This document shows, piece by piece, positions 8,127 to 15,387 of a stretch of DNA of 35,893 bases. The notes under the pieces were generated by a model that had not been told where the DNA came from, did no database searches, and saw nothing but the letters and a program-made list of their open reading frames with translations. Positions within the stretch are counted from its first letter, which is position 1; each line of letters starts with the position of its first letter. Source of the DNA: Clostridiales bacterium. Its GTDB lineage: Bacteria > Bacillota > Clostridia > Peptostreptococcales > Anaerovoracaceae. The stretch spans positions 1 to 35,893 of the forward strand of contig WRJK01000020.1 in NCBI GenBank assembly GCA_009782285.1, in the 5' to 3' direction. The translations under genes were made by a program, and so were the position numbers.

Positions 8127-9983
8127 ATGAAAAAGACAATTGTTTTGCTGTGCGCGGCAATCATCTTGGCTGGGCTTTGTACAGCTTGCGGCAAAGCACC
8201 GGAAGCCGGCGGCCCGCTTGGGGGCGCCTATTGGAAAGCGGTGGAGTTTGAGGGCGAGGACGCCTCGGGCGAATTTTGGTCGGACTTGTTTCTTTGGGAT
8301 GACGGTTCCGGTTATTTCCGTTTCAGCCAGGAATCCTCGGCAGATAGCGGTTTTTGGGGCATGCGGGACGTGGCTGACTGCGGCTGGATTCAGAAAGACG
8401 GGACGCTGACCCTGACCAAGTCGGATTCTCCCGGTACCGTGTTTTGCACCGGAAACCTGAATCAAGACCGCCTGACGCTCACTTATGAAGGCGTTTTGAA
8501 CTTAACGATTATCATGGAACAAGCTGAAATGCCCCCCTATGGCACGCAATGGGAAATCCCTGATTTGTACGGCACATGGCAGATGGTCAGCTATGCCGAC
8601 ACAAAGGGCAGAAGCCATGCTCTTGATGAGCCGGGCAGGTACTTTGCTTCGGAAATCACGTTTCATCCGGTCGGTGGCACCGATTACTGGCTGGTCGAGC
8701 GTATTTTTGACAATAATTATCATTATACCGAAATGGAATACAATTTGGGAATCGCACAATACATGGATGGCTCCATCTGGGACGGCTGCAAAAACGAAGC
8801 GTGGTATATAGAGCTTGGGGACACAAACGATCCGGCTCAGCGCTTTTACGCCACCTACGCTGACGGCAGGCTTTTATTGAAGAAAGACAATGCGAATAAT
8901 CCGGGGTCCCCGTTTCACTTGTCGTTTACTGCTGAATACCGGTTTTTGAGGGATTACGGCTATGAGTTCAATCCGGACCCCACCGAATGGGAGGGTGACT
9001 GGGCCGCAGAAGGCGAAAAGGAAACGTATATCAGCATCGCGAACTTAAATCCGCGATCATCTTCCTTTGATTTCTCGTTTGTGGGCTACTACGAGGACGA
9101 GGACGGCAGGCTTGACACGGGAAATCTTGCGGGGACAGCGTACTTCACAGAGGAAAACAGAGCCGTCTTTGATTATACAGGCGGAGGCGGAGAGGAAATT
9201 CATGTCGGGTTTGTGCTACATGACGGTTTGCTGCTGGTTTCCATGAGCGATTATTACGAAGAATACTTCGGGCTTGGGGTAGAAATGGACGGCGTATACT
9301 CAAAAACAGGAGGCCCGGCAAGCGGTATTGAGCAATATGAGAAAGATGACAAAGATAATAATTACATGGCGATCATAGAGTTTTATCAGAAATTTGTCGA
9401 CGCAGGAGGAACGGAAGGGGCGGCGGACAGCCTTTTGAACAATCTCGCCCTCGAACTGGGCTACAGGTACGAGGAGCAGCTATACGGGCTGGGCGCTTCC
9501 ATCGCTGAATTGCGCTACAGCTACGGCGATATGGGTTATGCGATCCGGGACGTCAACGGCGACGGCATACCCGATTTGTTTATCCTCGCCGGCGAACCTC
9601 CGGAAATCGCCGCAATCTATACTTTACGCGACGGCAATCCGGTCCTGGTTGGCGCGTATTGGTCCAGAAACAGAATTTCATTAGTTAAAAACGGCATGCT
9701 TTACAATAGCGGCAGCAGCGGCGCCGCGAACAGCTCCGACACCGTTTATTCCATTAACACGTGGCAGGACGGGGAACTCTTGGTCTTGATCGAAATGTTG
9801 GGAGTCGAGGATTACGACGACGAAGAGATGATAGAACTGCCCGAGCCGCGATACTATCGCATAAAGGACGGGGAAAAGACGATCCTCAGCGAGGAAGAAG
9901 CGGACGCGGCGTGGAGAAATTTCGATAATGCATATCTCGGCGGCGTTTATAACTCCGACCTTTCGATCGTCCCGATTATGTAG
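8127..9983 (+). CDS. Secreted lipoprotein of unknown function, inserted in the pyl cassette
   Basis: Predicted 618-aa lipoprotein. The N-terminus is a type II signal (KK, a hydrophobic stretch, then LCTAC with the lipidated Cys at 21). The start at 8127 is preferred because AAGGGAG lies 9 nt upstream; the frame opens earlier but the extra residues would precede the signal peptide. The N-terminal half has repeated aromatic beta-strand stretches (LYGTWQMVSY, EWEGDW) suggestive of lipocalin-like or DUF5640-like domains. Near residue 475 the motif DVNGDGIPDL is a calcium-loop or VCBS-like repeat. I do not recognise a function and nothing links it to pyrrolysine. It lies between pylD and pylT in the same orientation and ends in TAG, followed 8 sense codons later by an in-frame TGA. 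Confidence 0.85.
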   Translation: MKKTIVLLCAAIILAGLCTACGKAPEAGGPLGGAYWKAVEFEGEDASGEFWSDLFLWDDGSGYFRFSQESSADSGFWGMRDVADCGWIQKDGTLTLTKSDSPGTVFCTGNLNQDRLTLTYEGVLNLTIIMEQAEMPPYGTQWEIPDLYGTWQMVSYADTKGRSHALDEPGRYFASEITFHPVGGTDYWLVERIFDNNYHYTEMEYNLGIAQYMDGSIWDGCKNEAWYIELGDTNDPAQRFYATYADGRLLLKKDNANNPGSPFHLSFTAEYRFLRDYGYEFNPDPTEWEGDWAAEGEKETYISIANLNPRSSSFDFSFVGYYEDEDGRLDTGNLAGTAYFTEENRAVFDYTGGGGEEIHVGFVLHDGLLLVSMSDYYEEYFGLGVEMDGVYSKTGGPASGIEQYEKDDKDNNYMAIIEFYQKFVDAGGTEGAADSLLNNLALELGYRYEEQLYGLGASIAELRYSYGDMGYAIRDVNGDGIPDLFILAGEPPEIAAIYTLRDGNPVLVGAYWSRNRISLVKNGMLYNSGSSGAANSSDTVYSINTWQDGELLVLIEMLGVEDYDDEEMIELPEPRYYRIKDGEKTILSEEEADAAWRNFDNAYLGGVYNSDLSIVPIM

Positions 9984-10024
9984 GAGGAATGGAAGAGGGC
10001 ACTGAAATGAAAACTCAATTACGC

Positions 10025-10096
10025 GGGGGGCGGATCGGATGGATCACATGGACCCTAAATCCATGCAGCCGGGTGAAACTCCCGGGCTCCTCGCCA
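10025..10096 (+). tRNA. pylT: tRNA-Pyl, amber (CUA) anticodon
   Basis: The 72 nt fold as a typical bacterial tRNA-Pyl: a 7-bp acceptor stem (GGGGGGC with GCTCCTC, two G-U pairs), a single nt before the D arm, a D stem GATC/GATC with a 5-nt loop GGATG, one A, a 6-bp anticodon stem CATGGA/TCCATG, a 3-nt variable loop CAG, a T stem CCGGG/CCCGG with a T loop TGAAACT lacking TTC, then G73 and an encoded CCA. The long anticodon stem, short variable loop, small D loop and absent TPsiC are hallmarks of tRNA-Pyl. The anticodon CTA is at 10055-10057. The loop reads CCCTAAA, placing C at position 33 where almost every elongator tRNA has U. T6 follows the CCA. pylSn starts 47 nt downstream. Confidence 0.96.
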
Positions 10097-10143
10097 TTTT
10101 TTAATGCCGCCTGAGAGCTTTCCTTTGGAGGCGAGGGGGAAAG

Positions 10144-10464
10144 ATGGAGAAAAAGTATTACCGTAAAAACGTGGAATTGTTTTTGCTTCTGGACAAAATC
10201 AAACTTTGGCCTGCCAGAAGTGGAGTTTTGCATGGGATACGCGAAGTGGAAAAGCTCGGAAATTACGCGGTGATTACAACCCATTGCGGGAAGACATTTA
10301 AAGTGTACAATTCAAGAACTTCCAGGGCGGCAAGGTGGCTGCGTAATAAGTGGGTAGCGGAGCCGTGTAAGGATTGCAGGGTGCCGCAGTGGAAGCTGGA
10401 CAAGTATTCAAAGACGTTTTTCACTCAGCACTATGGAAGCGACCTTCGAAAAACCAATGATTAG
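10144..10464 (+). CDS. pylSn: Pyrrolysyl-tRNA synthetase N-terminal tRNA-binding subunit PylSn
   Basis: The 106-aa protein binds the T arm and variable arm of tRNA-Pyl and helps PylSc charge it. Strong similarity to known PylSn: YYRKNVELFLLLDKIKLWP, ARSGVLHGI, NSRTSRAARWLRNKW and CKDCRVPQWKLDKYS. The zinc ligands known from the archaeal domain map to H30, C48, C75 and C78. The Shine-Dalgarno GGAGGCGAGGGGG lies directly upstream. It is only 47 nt after pylT and 2.9 kb from pylSc. The gene itself ends in TAG (10462-10464); suppression would add pyrrolysine plus 6 residues before TGA at 10483. The last 8 nt overlap the likely start of the next gene. Confidence 0.94.
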   Translation: MEKKYYRKNVELFLLLDKIKLWPARSGVLHGIREVEKLGNYAVITTHCGKTFKVYNSRTSRAARWLRNKWVAEPCKDCRVPQWKLDKYSKTFFTQHYGSDLRKTND

Positions 10465-11833
10465 GGGAGAACAATTCGAACTTGAAATAACTGATATGGG
10501 CACGGACGGGCAGGGCGTCGGGAAAAAAGACGGCATGGCGGTTTTTGTTGCACGGGAGGGCAACGGCCCTATTTTCGGCGACACAGTCCTTGCTGAAACC
10601 GTCGAAATCAAAAAAAGGTTCGCGAAAGCGAGACTAATAGAAACAGTGAGGCCTTCGGTTTTCCGCTGCGCCCCTTTTTGCAGGTGTTCGGAAGAATGCG
10701 GCGGCTGCATGCTTCAAAACATGGCTTACGAAGGCCAGCTTGCGCTGAAAGAAAAACAGGCACGGGACAAATATGCAAGAATCGCAGGCATCGACAGCCC
10801 TGACGTCAAGGGCATTGCGGGCATGGACAGCCCTTACCGCTTCAGGAACAAATCGAAAATGGCAATTGGCAACGGGAACGTGGGGTTTTTCAGTGCAAGA
10901 AGCCACAAAGTTGTTGACTGTGCAACATGCAAAATAAGCGCAAAGCCTGCTGAGGCGGTTGCGGCGGCAGTAAGGGAGTTTATCGGCATGCGGGGCGCTG
11001 TTGTCGGCGGCAGGCTGATTGAGCCGGGTATTCTGCGCAATGTTACGGTAAGGACTGCTTTCGGGACAGGCGAAGTGATGGCTGTAGTCGCTGTCAACGG
11101 CAATGAGCTGCCTCGTTGCGAGTTGTTGATTCAGATGATGGACGAAGCTGTGCATGCAATAGGAGAGGGCAGGTATTCATTGGAGAGCGTCGCCCTGCAG
11201 ACGGGTTTCGGCAATGTACCTGAAAAGTGCGAAATCATAGCGGGCAGACGTACCATAGCCGACGTTGTGGGTGGCATGAAGTTTGAAATGTCCCCGCAGT
11301 CGTTCTACCAAGTGAACCCTGCGCAGGCGGTGCGGCTGTACGGCAAAGTCTCGGATTATGCCGGCCTTGCCGGCGGCGAAACGGTTTTGGACGCCTATTG
11401 CGGCGTGGGGACGATTGGGCTGTGGTGCGCTTCAAGGGCCGGCATGGTTCTGGGGATAGAGAGCAACAAGGGGGCAGTGCTGGACGCGAACAGGAACGCA
11501 GTCGTCAACGGCATAGTCAACGCGCAGTATATTTGCGGACAGGCAGAAAAAGAGCTGCCAAAGCTTGCGGAAAAAGGGTTTTCAGCTGATGTTGCAATAC
11601 TGGATCCGCCGCGGGCAGGCTGCGAGCGTGAACTGCTGGAGTCGGTTTCCAGAGTGGGAGCAAAGCGGATCGTGTACGTTTCGTGCGACATTGCGACGCA
11701 GGCAAGAGACATCAAAACCCTTAAAGAGTTCGGGTACGAGTTTGTGGAAGCGAGCCTCATCGACATGTTCCCTTGGAGCCTTAACACCGAATCGGTTGCC
11801 CTTCTATCTGCTGCGGATGTAGCTCTCAAGTGA
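10457..11833 (+). CDS. rlmD: 23S rRNA (uracil-5-)-methyltransferase, RlmD/RlmCD (TrmA) family
   Basis: SAM-dependent RNA m5U methyltransferase. Domains in order: an N-terminal TRAM domain (GEQFELEITDMGTDGQGVG), an Fe-S cysteine cluster (CAPFCRCSEECGGC, plus a later Cys in VDCATCKIS), a central domain, the SAM motif VLDAYCGVGTIGLW near residue 310, DPPRAGCERELL, and the catalytic Cys410 in YVSCD. The ATG at 10457 matches the usual start just before the TRAM domain; an upstream in-frame ATG at 10433 would add 8 residues. Neither has a strong Shine-Dalgarno, so coupling to pylSn translation is likely. The 3' end overlaps the convergent merR gene by 30 nt. The precise target base (U747, U1939 or both) cannot be told from sequence. 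Confidence 0.92.
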   Translation: MIRGEQFELEITDMGTDGQGVGKKDGMAVFVAREGNGPIFGDTVLAETVEIKKRFAKARLIETVRPSVFRCAPFCRCSEECGGCMLQNMAYEGQLALKEKQARDKYARIAGIDSPDVKGIAGMDSPYRFRNKSKMAIGNGNVGFFSARSHKVVDCATCKISAKPAEAVAAAVREFIGMRGAVVGGRLIEPGILRNVTVRTAFGTGEVMAVVAVNGNELPRCELLIQMMDEAVHAIGEGRYSLESVALQTGFGNVPEKCEIIAGRRTIADVVGGMKFEMSPQSFYQVNPAQAVRLYGKVSDYAGLAGGETVLDAYCGVGTIGLWCASRAGMVLGIESNKGAVLDANRNAVVNGIVNAQYICGQAEKELPKLAEKGFSADVAILDPPRAGCERELLESVSRVGAKRIVYVSCDIATQARDIKTLKEFGYEFVEASLIDMFPWSLNTESVALLSAADVALK

Positions 11834-12595
11834 TTCGGACACATACCTTGCAAGGCCTTCCTGGTCTTTGTCAATGGATTCAGCGTTTTTCAAATACAGG
11901 TAAGAAAGCTCGGACATCACTTCCGTTTCACAGGAAAAGAGCTGGCTTCCAACGTACTCCTTGAAATCAGACACGGCTTCCAACGCCGGCTGGCTGTCCG
12001 GGCTGCAGCCGTCCTGCATTAGGGACACAAAAGAAGCTCCAATTTCTTCACCCTTCAAGCGGATGGTGTCCCAATCCATATTGGAGGAATTCCTTATGTT
12101 TCTTATCATAGACGACAAGCCGATCCGGCTTGTAAGCTTGAATTCGATCAGCGGGCGGAAAAAATCGTAGAAGGGGTCGCCTTCCCTCAGTTTGCGGATC
12201 GTAATTTTCTGGTTCTCGCCACGTTCCTCCTCAAAAGACCTCATGTCGAAATCTTTCAGCATGCTTGCATCGAAAGTGCCTTCGAGTATGCAGCTAATCG
12301 ACCGGAGCATCTGGGCAAGCCGCTCCTGTTTGTTGACGAGCAGGGCTTGGTGCTTTTTCATCAGCTTTTTTTCCATTTCGGGGGCGTTGTCAAGGATTTT
12401 CTTTATCTCTTCAAGGGTAAAGCCCAGTTCTTTGTAGAACAGTATGCGCCACAAGCGCTCAAGGCACTCGTCGTCGTAAAGGCGGTAACCGGAGGGTTTG
12501 GTTGCGGCAGGCTTCAAGAGGCCTATTTCATCATAATACTGGAGAGTGCGCCTGCTCAACCCGGAAATAATGCTTACGTCACGAACAGCTTTCAT
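11804..12595 (-). CDS. MerR family transcriptional regulator
   Basis: The 263-aa regulator has an N-terminal winged HTH typical of MerR (SIISGLSRRTLQYYDEIGLL, YRLYDDECLERLWRILFYKELGFTLEEIKKIL), then a coiled-coil dimerisation helix and a C-terminal effector domain of about 170 residues that I do not recognise. There is no cysteine pattern of the metal-sensing MerR class, so a small-molecule or drug sensor is more likely. AGGAGG precedes the ATG. Its own promoter at 12629-12659 has the 19-bp spacer and central inverted repeat expected for MerR autoregulation. The stop is TAG and the end overlaps rlmD in the convergent direction. Confidence 0.9.
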   Translation of the reverse strand: MKAVRDVSIISGLSRRTLQYYDEIGLLKPAATKPSGYRLYDDECLERLWRILFYKELGFTLEEIKKILDNAPEMEKKLMKKHQALLVNKQERLAQMLRSISCILEGTFDASMLKDFDMRSFEEERGENQKITIRKLREGDPFYDFFRPLIEFKLTSRIGLSSMIRNIRNSSNMDWDTIRLKGEEIGASFVSLMQDGCSPDSQPALEAVSDFKEYVGSQLFSCETEVMSELSYLYLKNAESIDKDQEGLARYVSESLESYIRSR

Positions 12596-12628
12596 GTTCA
12601 GGCCTCCTTATTTTTTTTGTCTCTATTA

Positions 12629-12659
12629 ATACTAAACTATAACAGTTTGGCTACGTCAA
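12629..12659 (-). promoter_or_regulatory. merR promoter with 19-bp spacer and operator-like inverted repeat
   Basis: Reading leftward: -35 TTGACG (12659-12654), a 19-bp spacer, -10 TAGTAT (12634-12629). The spacer contains the inverted repeat AAACT-N5-AGTTT (12634-12648). Overlong spacers with a dyad in the middle are the signature of MerR-activated promoters, so the regulator probably controls itself. Confidence 0.65.
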
Positions 12660-12709
12660 GTCTTTTTTGAAAATTTGCGCATAATTATTCGGGCAATTCT
12701 TAACTTGAT

Positions 12710-12738
12710 TTGAATTTGCGACAGCATTGCTGTATAAT
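12710..12738 (+). promoter_or_regulatory. Promoter of the small membrane protein gene
   Basis: -35 TTGAAT (12710-12715), 17-bp spacer, -10 TATAAT (12733-12738), 33 nt before the start codon. A 6-bp dyad ACAGCA-T-TGCTGT overlaps the upstream edge of the -10. Confidence 0.6.
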
Positions 12739-12770
12739 TAAAGTAGACTTTCAGCGGTCTTGGAGGGGAT

Positions 12771-13106
12771 ATGGAGCAGATTGCACAAAACAAAAAGCAT
12801 TTGCATGACAGTGTGCCGGTCATTTTTTTCAACTCTGACAGCCAGGAATGGGAGCCAGTGAACAGGGAGGACAGGCAGTCGGTTGCTGCGGCTAAGCACA
12901 AGAACCAGCTTGACGAACACGAAAGGCTGAAGCTTTACGGCTCAAACGCATCTGAGGAGGGCGACTTGATGGCGGCCCGGCGCAGGCGCCTTCTTGCTGA
13001 AGCGGAGGCTGAGCGGAAAAAAAAGAGCGGGCTGCCAAAAGGCCTTTCGTTTTTTTTGCTGATCGCAGCGGTTTTATATGCGCTGTGGCTGTTTTTGCAG
13101 CGATAA
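12771..13106 (+). CDS. Small C-terminally anchored membrane protein, function unknown
   Basis: A 111-residue protein with a hydrophilic, strongly charged N-terminal part (including the basic and helical stretch AARRRRLLAEAEAERKKK around residues 68-85) and a single hydrophobic segment at the C-terminus (LSFFLLIAAVLYALWLFL). This suggests a tail-anchored cytoplasmic-side protein. GGAGGGGAT lies just upstream of the ATG, and a good promoter is present. No family recognised. It converges on amrS, with only 5 nt between the two stops. Confidence 0.75.
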   Translation: MEQIAQNKKHLHDSVPVIFFNSDSQEWEPVNREDRQSVAAAKHKNQLDEHERLKLYGSNASEEGDLMAARRRRLLAEAEAERKKKSGLPKGLSFFLLIAAVLYALWLFLQR

Positions 13107-13111
13107 AATCC

Positions 13112-13936
13112 CTAGCAATTGCCAGTGTAGACGTGGCGCAGGCGTTTTCGCGCAACGGCGGCCAGATCGTAGACCGCGTCCACCTTGGCAGGAGGCCTGC
13201 CGGCGTATTTGTAGCACGGAAAAGACCTAGAAACGTGCAGCGGGATTTCATCGCTTATTTCCGACAGCCATGTGGACAGCGCAGCCATTTCGTCAGGGCT
13301 GTCGTTTTCGTCCGGTATTATCAGGTTTGTCACTTCCACGTGGGTTTTCCCCGCAGCCAGCGAAATAGCCCTCTTAACGGTCTCGAGGCACCCTCCGAGC
13401 TTTTCATAGTATTTCGAAGAAAAGCTTTTAAGGTCAATGTTCATTGCGTCAATGTAAGGCAGGAGCTCGGCTAGGGGCCCCTCCTCGACGTTCCCGTTTG
13501 TGACAGCGATGTTTTTCAGCCCGTTTGAGTGAGCCAGCCGTGCGCAGTCCATGACGTATTCATAACCGACTAGGGGCTCGTTGTACGTGTATGCGATTCC
13601 GATGTTGCCTTTGGGTTTGAGCCTCAGAGCTTCTTCAACCAACGTGGCCGGCGGTACATGCATGAGGGCCAGCGGCTCCTTTGGCATGGATATGCTGTGG
13701 TTTTGGCAGAATGGGCAGCGCATGTTGCAGCCGTAGCTGCCGGCAGACAGCACGAAAGCACCTGGGTAAAACATCTTGAGAGGTTTTTTCTCAATGGGGT
13801 CCAAGGCAAGCGACGTCACCTTCCCGTAATTGTCGCAGGCTACAGTGCCGCCAATATTCTTCCGGGCGCCGCAGAAGCCCGTTTGGCCGTCGCCGAGCAG
13901 GCAGCGGCGTGGGCATATCATGCATTCGACTTTCAT
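13112..13936 (-). CDS. amrS: AmmeMemoRadiSam system radical SAM enzyme
   Basis: Radical SAM enzyme of the AmmeMemoRadiSam group, 274 aa; the physiological reaction is not settled. The cluster motif is C70-X3-C74-X2-C77 in GSYGCNMRCPFCQNHSIS, and there is an N-terminal cysteine set (C5, C8, C12, C22; CMICPRRC) as in PflA-like relatives. NIGIAYTYNEPLVGYEYVMDC and AMNIDLKSF are family hallmarks. GAGGTGG lies 10 nt before the ATG. The start overlaps the stop of the Memo-AMMECR1 gene (ATGA), so the two form one operon. It ends HVYTGNC then TAG, as in the short form of the family. The sequence after TAG (58 open codons, antisense to the neighbour) looks non-coding. Confidence 0.92.
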   Translation of the reverse strand: MKVECMICPRRCLLGDGQTGFCGARKNIGGTVACDNYGKVTSLALDPIEKKPLKMFYPGAFVLSAGSYGCNMRCPFCQNHSISMPKEPLALMHVPPATLVEEALRLKPKGNIGIAYTYNEPLVGYEYVMDCARLAHSNGLKNIAVTNGNVEEGPLAELLPYIDAMNIDLKSFSSKYYEKLGGCLETVKRAISLAAGKTHVEVTNLIIPDENDSPDEMAALSTWLSEISDEIPLHVSRSFPCYKYAGRPPAKVDAVYDLAAVARKRLRHVYTGNC

Positions 13937-15318
13937 TTGTGGCGCACCACCTCAAACCGTTCAAGGCTGCAGGGTTCGAGTTTCGAAATTCCTGCCTTCT
14001 GTTTCGCTATTTCTATCTGCTGCTTTACCGTGTCCACGCCTTCCAGGTTGGGGAGCAGAAGCCCCCTCTTGCAGCCGCTGCTCACTATTACCCCGTACTT
14101 TGTAGCGTCAAGCTCACTGGGTGAAGTTATGGGTTCAGGCTCTGCAAGCACGTCTACGCTGTAGGTCAGGTCGTCCAGTTCAGAGGGCTGCACTGAGTCG
14201 AAACGCGGATCTTCCGAAGCGGCACTGACCGCGTTCCTGCATATCTCCTCGGCTATGTTTTTTTTAACAGGGCTTATCGTCCCTATGCACCCTCGTAGGG
14301 CACCGTGTTTCTTGATGGAGACGAACACTCCTGCCCGATTTGAAAGCATCTCTGCAGGGAGCCCCGCAGGCATGCCCGGCCTTTTTCCGGTTTTTGCAAA
14401 ATGCTCAACTACCTGCCTGGCTAAGCTGACGTATTCGTCCTCGCTTTCCTTAACAGAATCCAGCCGTTTCCGTTCGCCCTCAAGGTACTGACCGAGGAAG
14501 TCGCGGCTGTCGCCCTTGCCGTCCGGCAAAAACGAAGCTATGCCGTAACCTACCCCGAAAGGCCCCTCGTATGAAAGGAGCTCAGACTTGACGTTCATCC
14601 GGTCTAGGGCGCCTGCCATCATGATGCATGAGCGGAGGCCGCATTCCCCGGCTTTTTCACTGAATTCGTACGGGAAGCTCAAGAATTGCAGGAAATCGCC
14701 TTTTGACATAGCCTCAGTTATCTGGCTATCAAACAGTGGACCCTCGGGCGAAAGGCCGTAGGGACCGTTTGCGTCAAGCCGGTGGGACAAGTCCGCGCTG
14801 GCAATGAATACAACGTTGCGTTTGAGTTTCTCTGATACTTCAGCGATGCAGCGGCCCAGTCTGTAGTGGTCCTGAAAAGGCAAGCCGGAAATGCCGATGC
14901 GTACCAGCTTGTAGCTCTTGTATTCCTTGTTCACGAAATAGAGGGGGATGTATGTGGCGTGGTCGAGGGCGGGGCTCCTTTCGCCCTGCGTCCCGGCAGA
15001 TAGGCCTGCGTCTGCTGCTTTGCGTTCGAGTTCGGATACAAAACCGCAATCGTATTCGACATGTATTTTCGGTGTGCCCGGCGCAAATTGCCCGAGGTTC
15101 CCAGTGGCGGAAAGGCCTGGGGAAATATGGAAATAATCCGAATACATCACGCTGTGGGGCGTGGCGACAATTACCGTCTCCGGCTTCAAGGCAGCGATGC
15201 GGCGCGCCGCCTCCTCATAAGAATCAATGGTCCTTTGGATTTTTCGTTCCTGCCCTTTTCCGACTTGGGGTACGATGAGGGGAGGGTGTGGAAGGATAAA
15301 AGCACCGTTTATTGGCAT
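13933..15318 (-). CDS. Memo-AMMECR1 fusion protein (AmmeMemoRadiSam proteins B and A)
   Basis: A 461-aa fusion. Residues 1 to about 265 form the Memo domain (LigB-dioxygenase-like fold): FILPHPPLIVPQVG, VIVATPHSVMYSD, LDHATYIPLYFV, FIASADLSHR, GPFGVGYGIA. Residues from about 290 to the end form the AMMECR1 domain: RAGVFVSIKKHGALRGCIG, which contains the conserved LRGCIG motif, then ISPVKKNIAEEI and GVIVSSGCKRGLLLPNLEGVDT. In many genomes these are separate genes beside the radical SAM gene; here they are fused and translationally coupled to amrS. AGGTG lies just before the ATG. Molecular function remains unknown for the whole system. Confidence 0.92.
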   Translation of the reverse strand: MPINGAFILPHPPLIVPQVGKGQERKIQRTIDSYEEAARRIAALKPETVIVATPHSVMYSDYFHISPGLSATGNLGQFAPGTPKIHVEYDCGFVSELERKAADAGLSAGTQGERSPALDHATYIPLYFVNKEYKSYKLVRIGISGLPFQDHYRLGRCIAEVSEKLKRNVVFIASADLSHRLDANGPYGLSPEGPLFDSQITEAMSKGDFLQFLSFPYEFSEKAGECGLRSCIMMAGALDRMNVKSELLSYEGPFGVGYGIASFLPDGKGDSRDFLGQYLEGERKRLDSVKESEDEYVSLARQVVEHFAKTGKRPGMPAGLPAEMLSNRAGVFVSIKKHGALRGCIGTISPVKKNIAEEICRNAVSAASEDPRFDSVQPSELDDLTYSVDVLAEPEPITSPSELDATKYGVIVSSGCKRGLLLPNLEGVDTVKQQIEIAKQKAGISKLEPCSLERFEVVRHK

Positions 15319-15350
15319 ACGATCACCTGCTTTCTCTAACAGCTAACCGT

Positions 15351-15379
15351 ATTATACCATATTCTGAATCAAAACAAAC
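15351..15379 (-). promoter_or_regulatory. Promoter of the Memo-AMMECR1/amrS operon
   Basis: Reading leftward: weak -35 GTTTGT (15379-15374), 17-bp spacer, extended -10 TGGTATAAT (core TATAAT 15356-15351), 32 nt before the start codon. Confidence 0.5.
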
Positions 15380-15387
15380 TGTGAAAT

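Noticed and set aside
9981..10010. Pyrrolysine insertion at the lipoprotein TAG as a functional extension
   Set aside because: Only eight codons follow before TGA and they coincide with Shine-Dalgarno-like purines. Nothing suggests the extension matters.
10006..10116. Short open frame across pylT beginning ATG at 10006
   Set aside because: It overlies the tRNA gene, whose fold is complete; the frame is a by-product.
10108..10133. Hairpin CGCCT/AGGCG covering the pylSn Shine-Dalgarno
   Set aside because: Only 5 bp with a 16-nt loop; too weak to claim regulation.
12935..13114. Amber read-through extension of AmrS (58 codons)
   Set aside because: The downstream codons are antisense to the small membrane protein gene, give an Arg/Ser-rich sequence and do not resemble the C-terminal zinc part of long AmrS proteins. 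The TAG is most likely a true stop.
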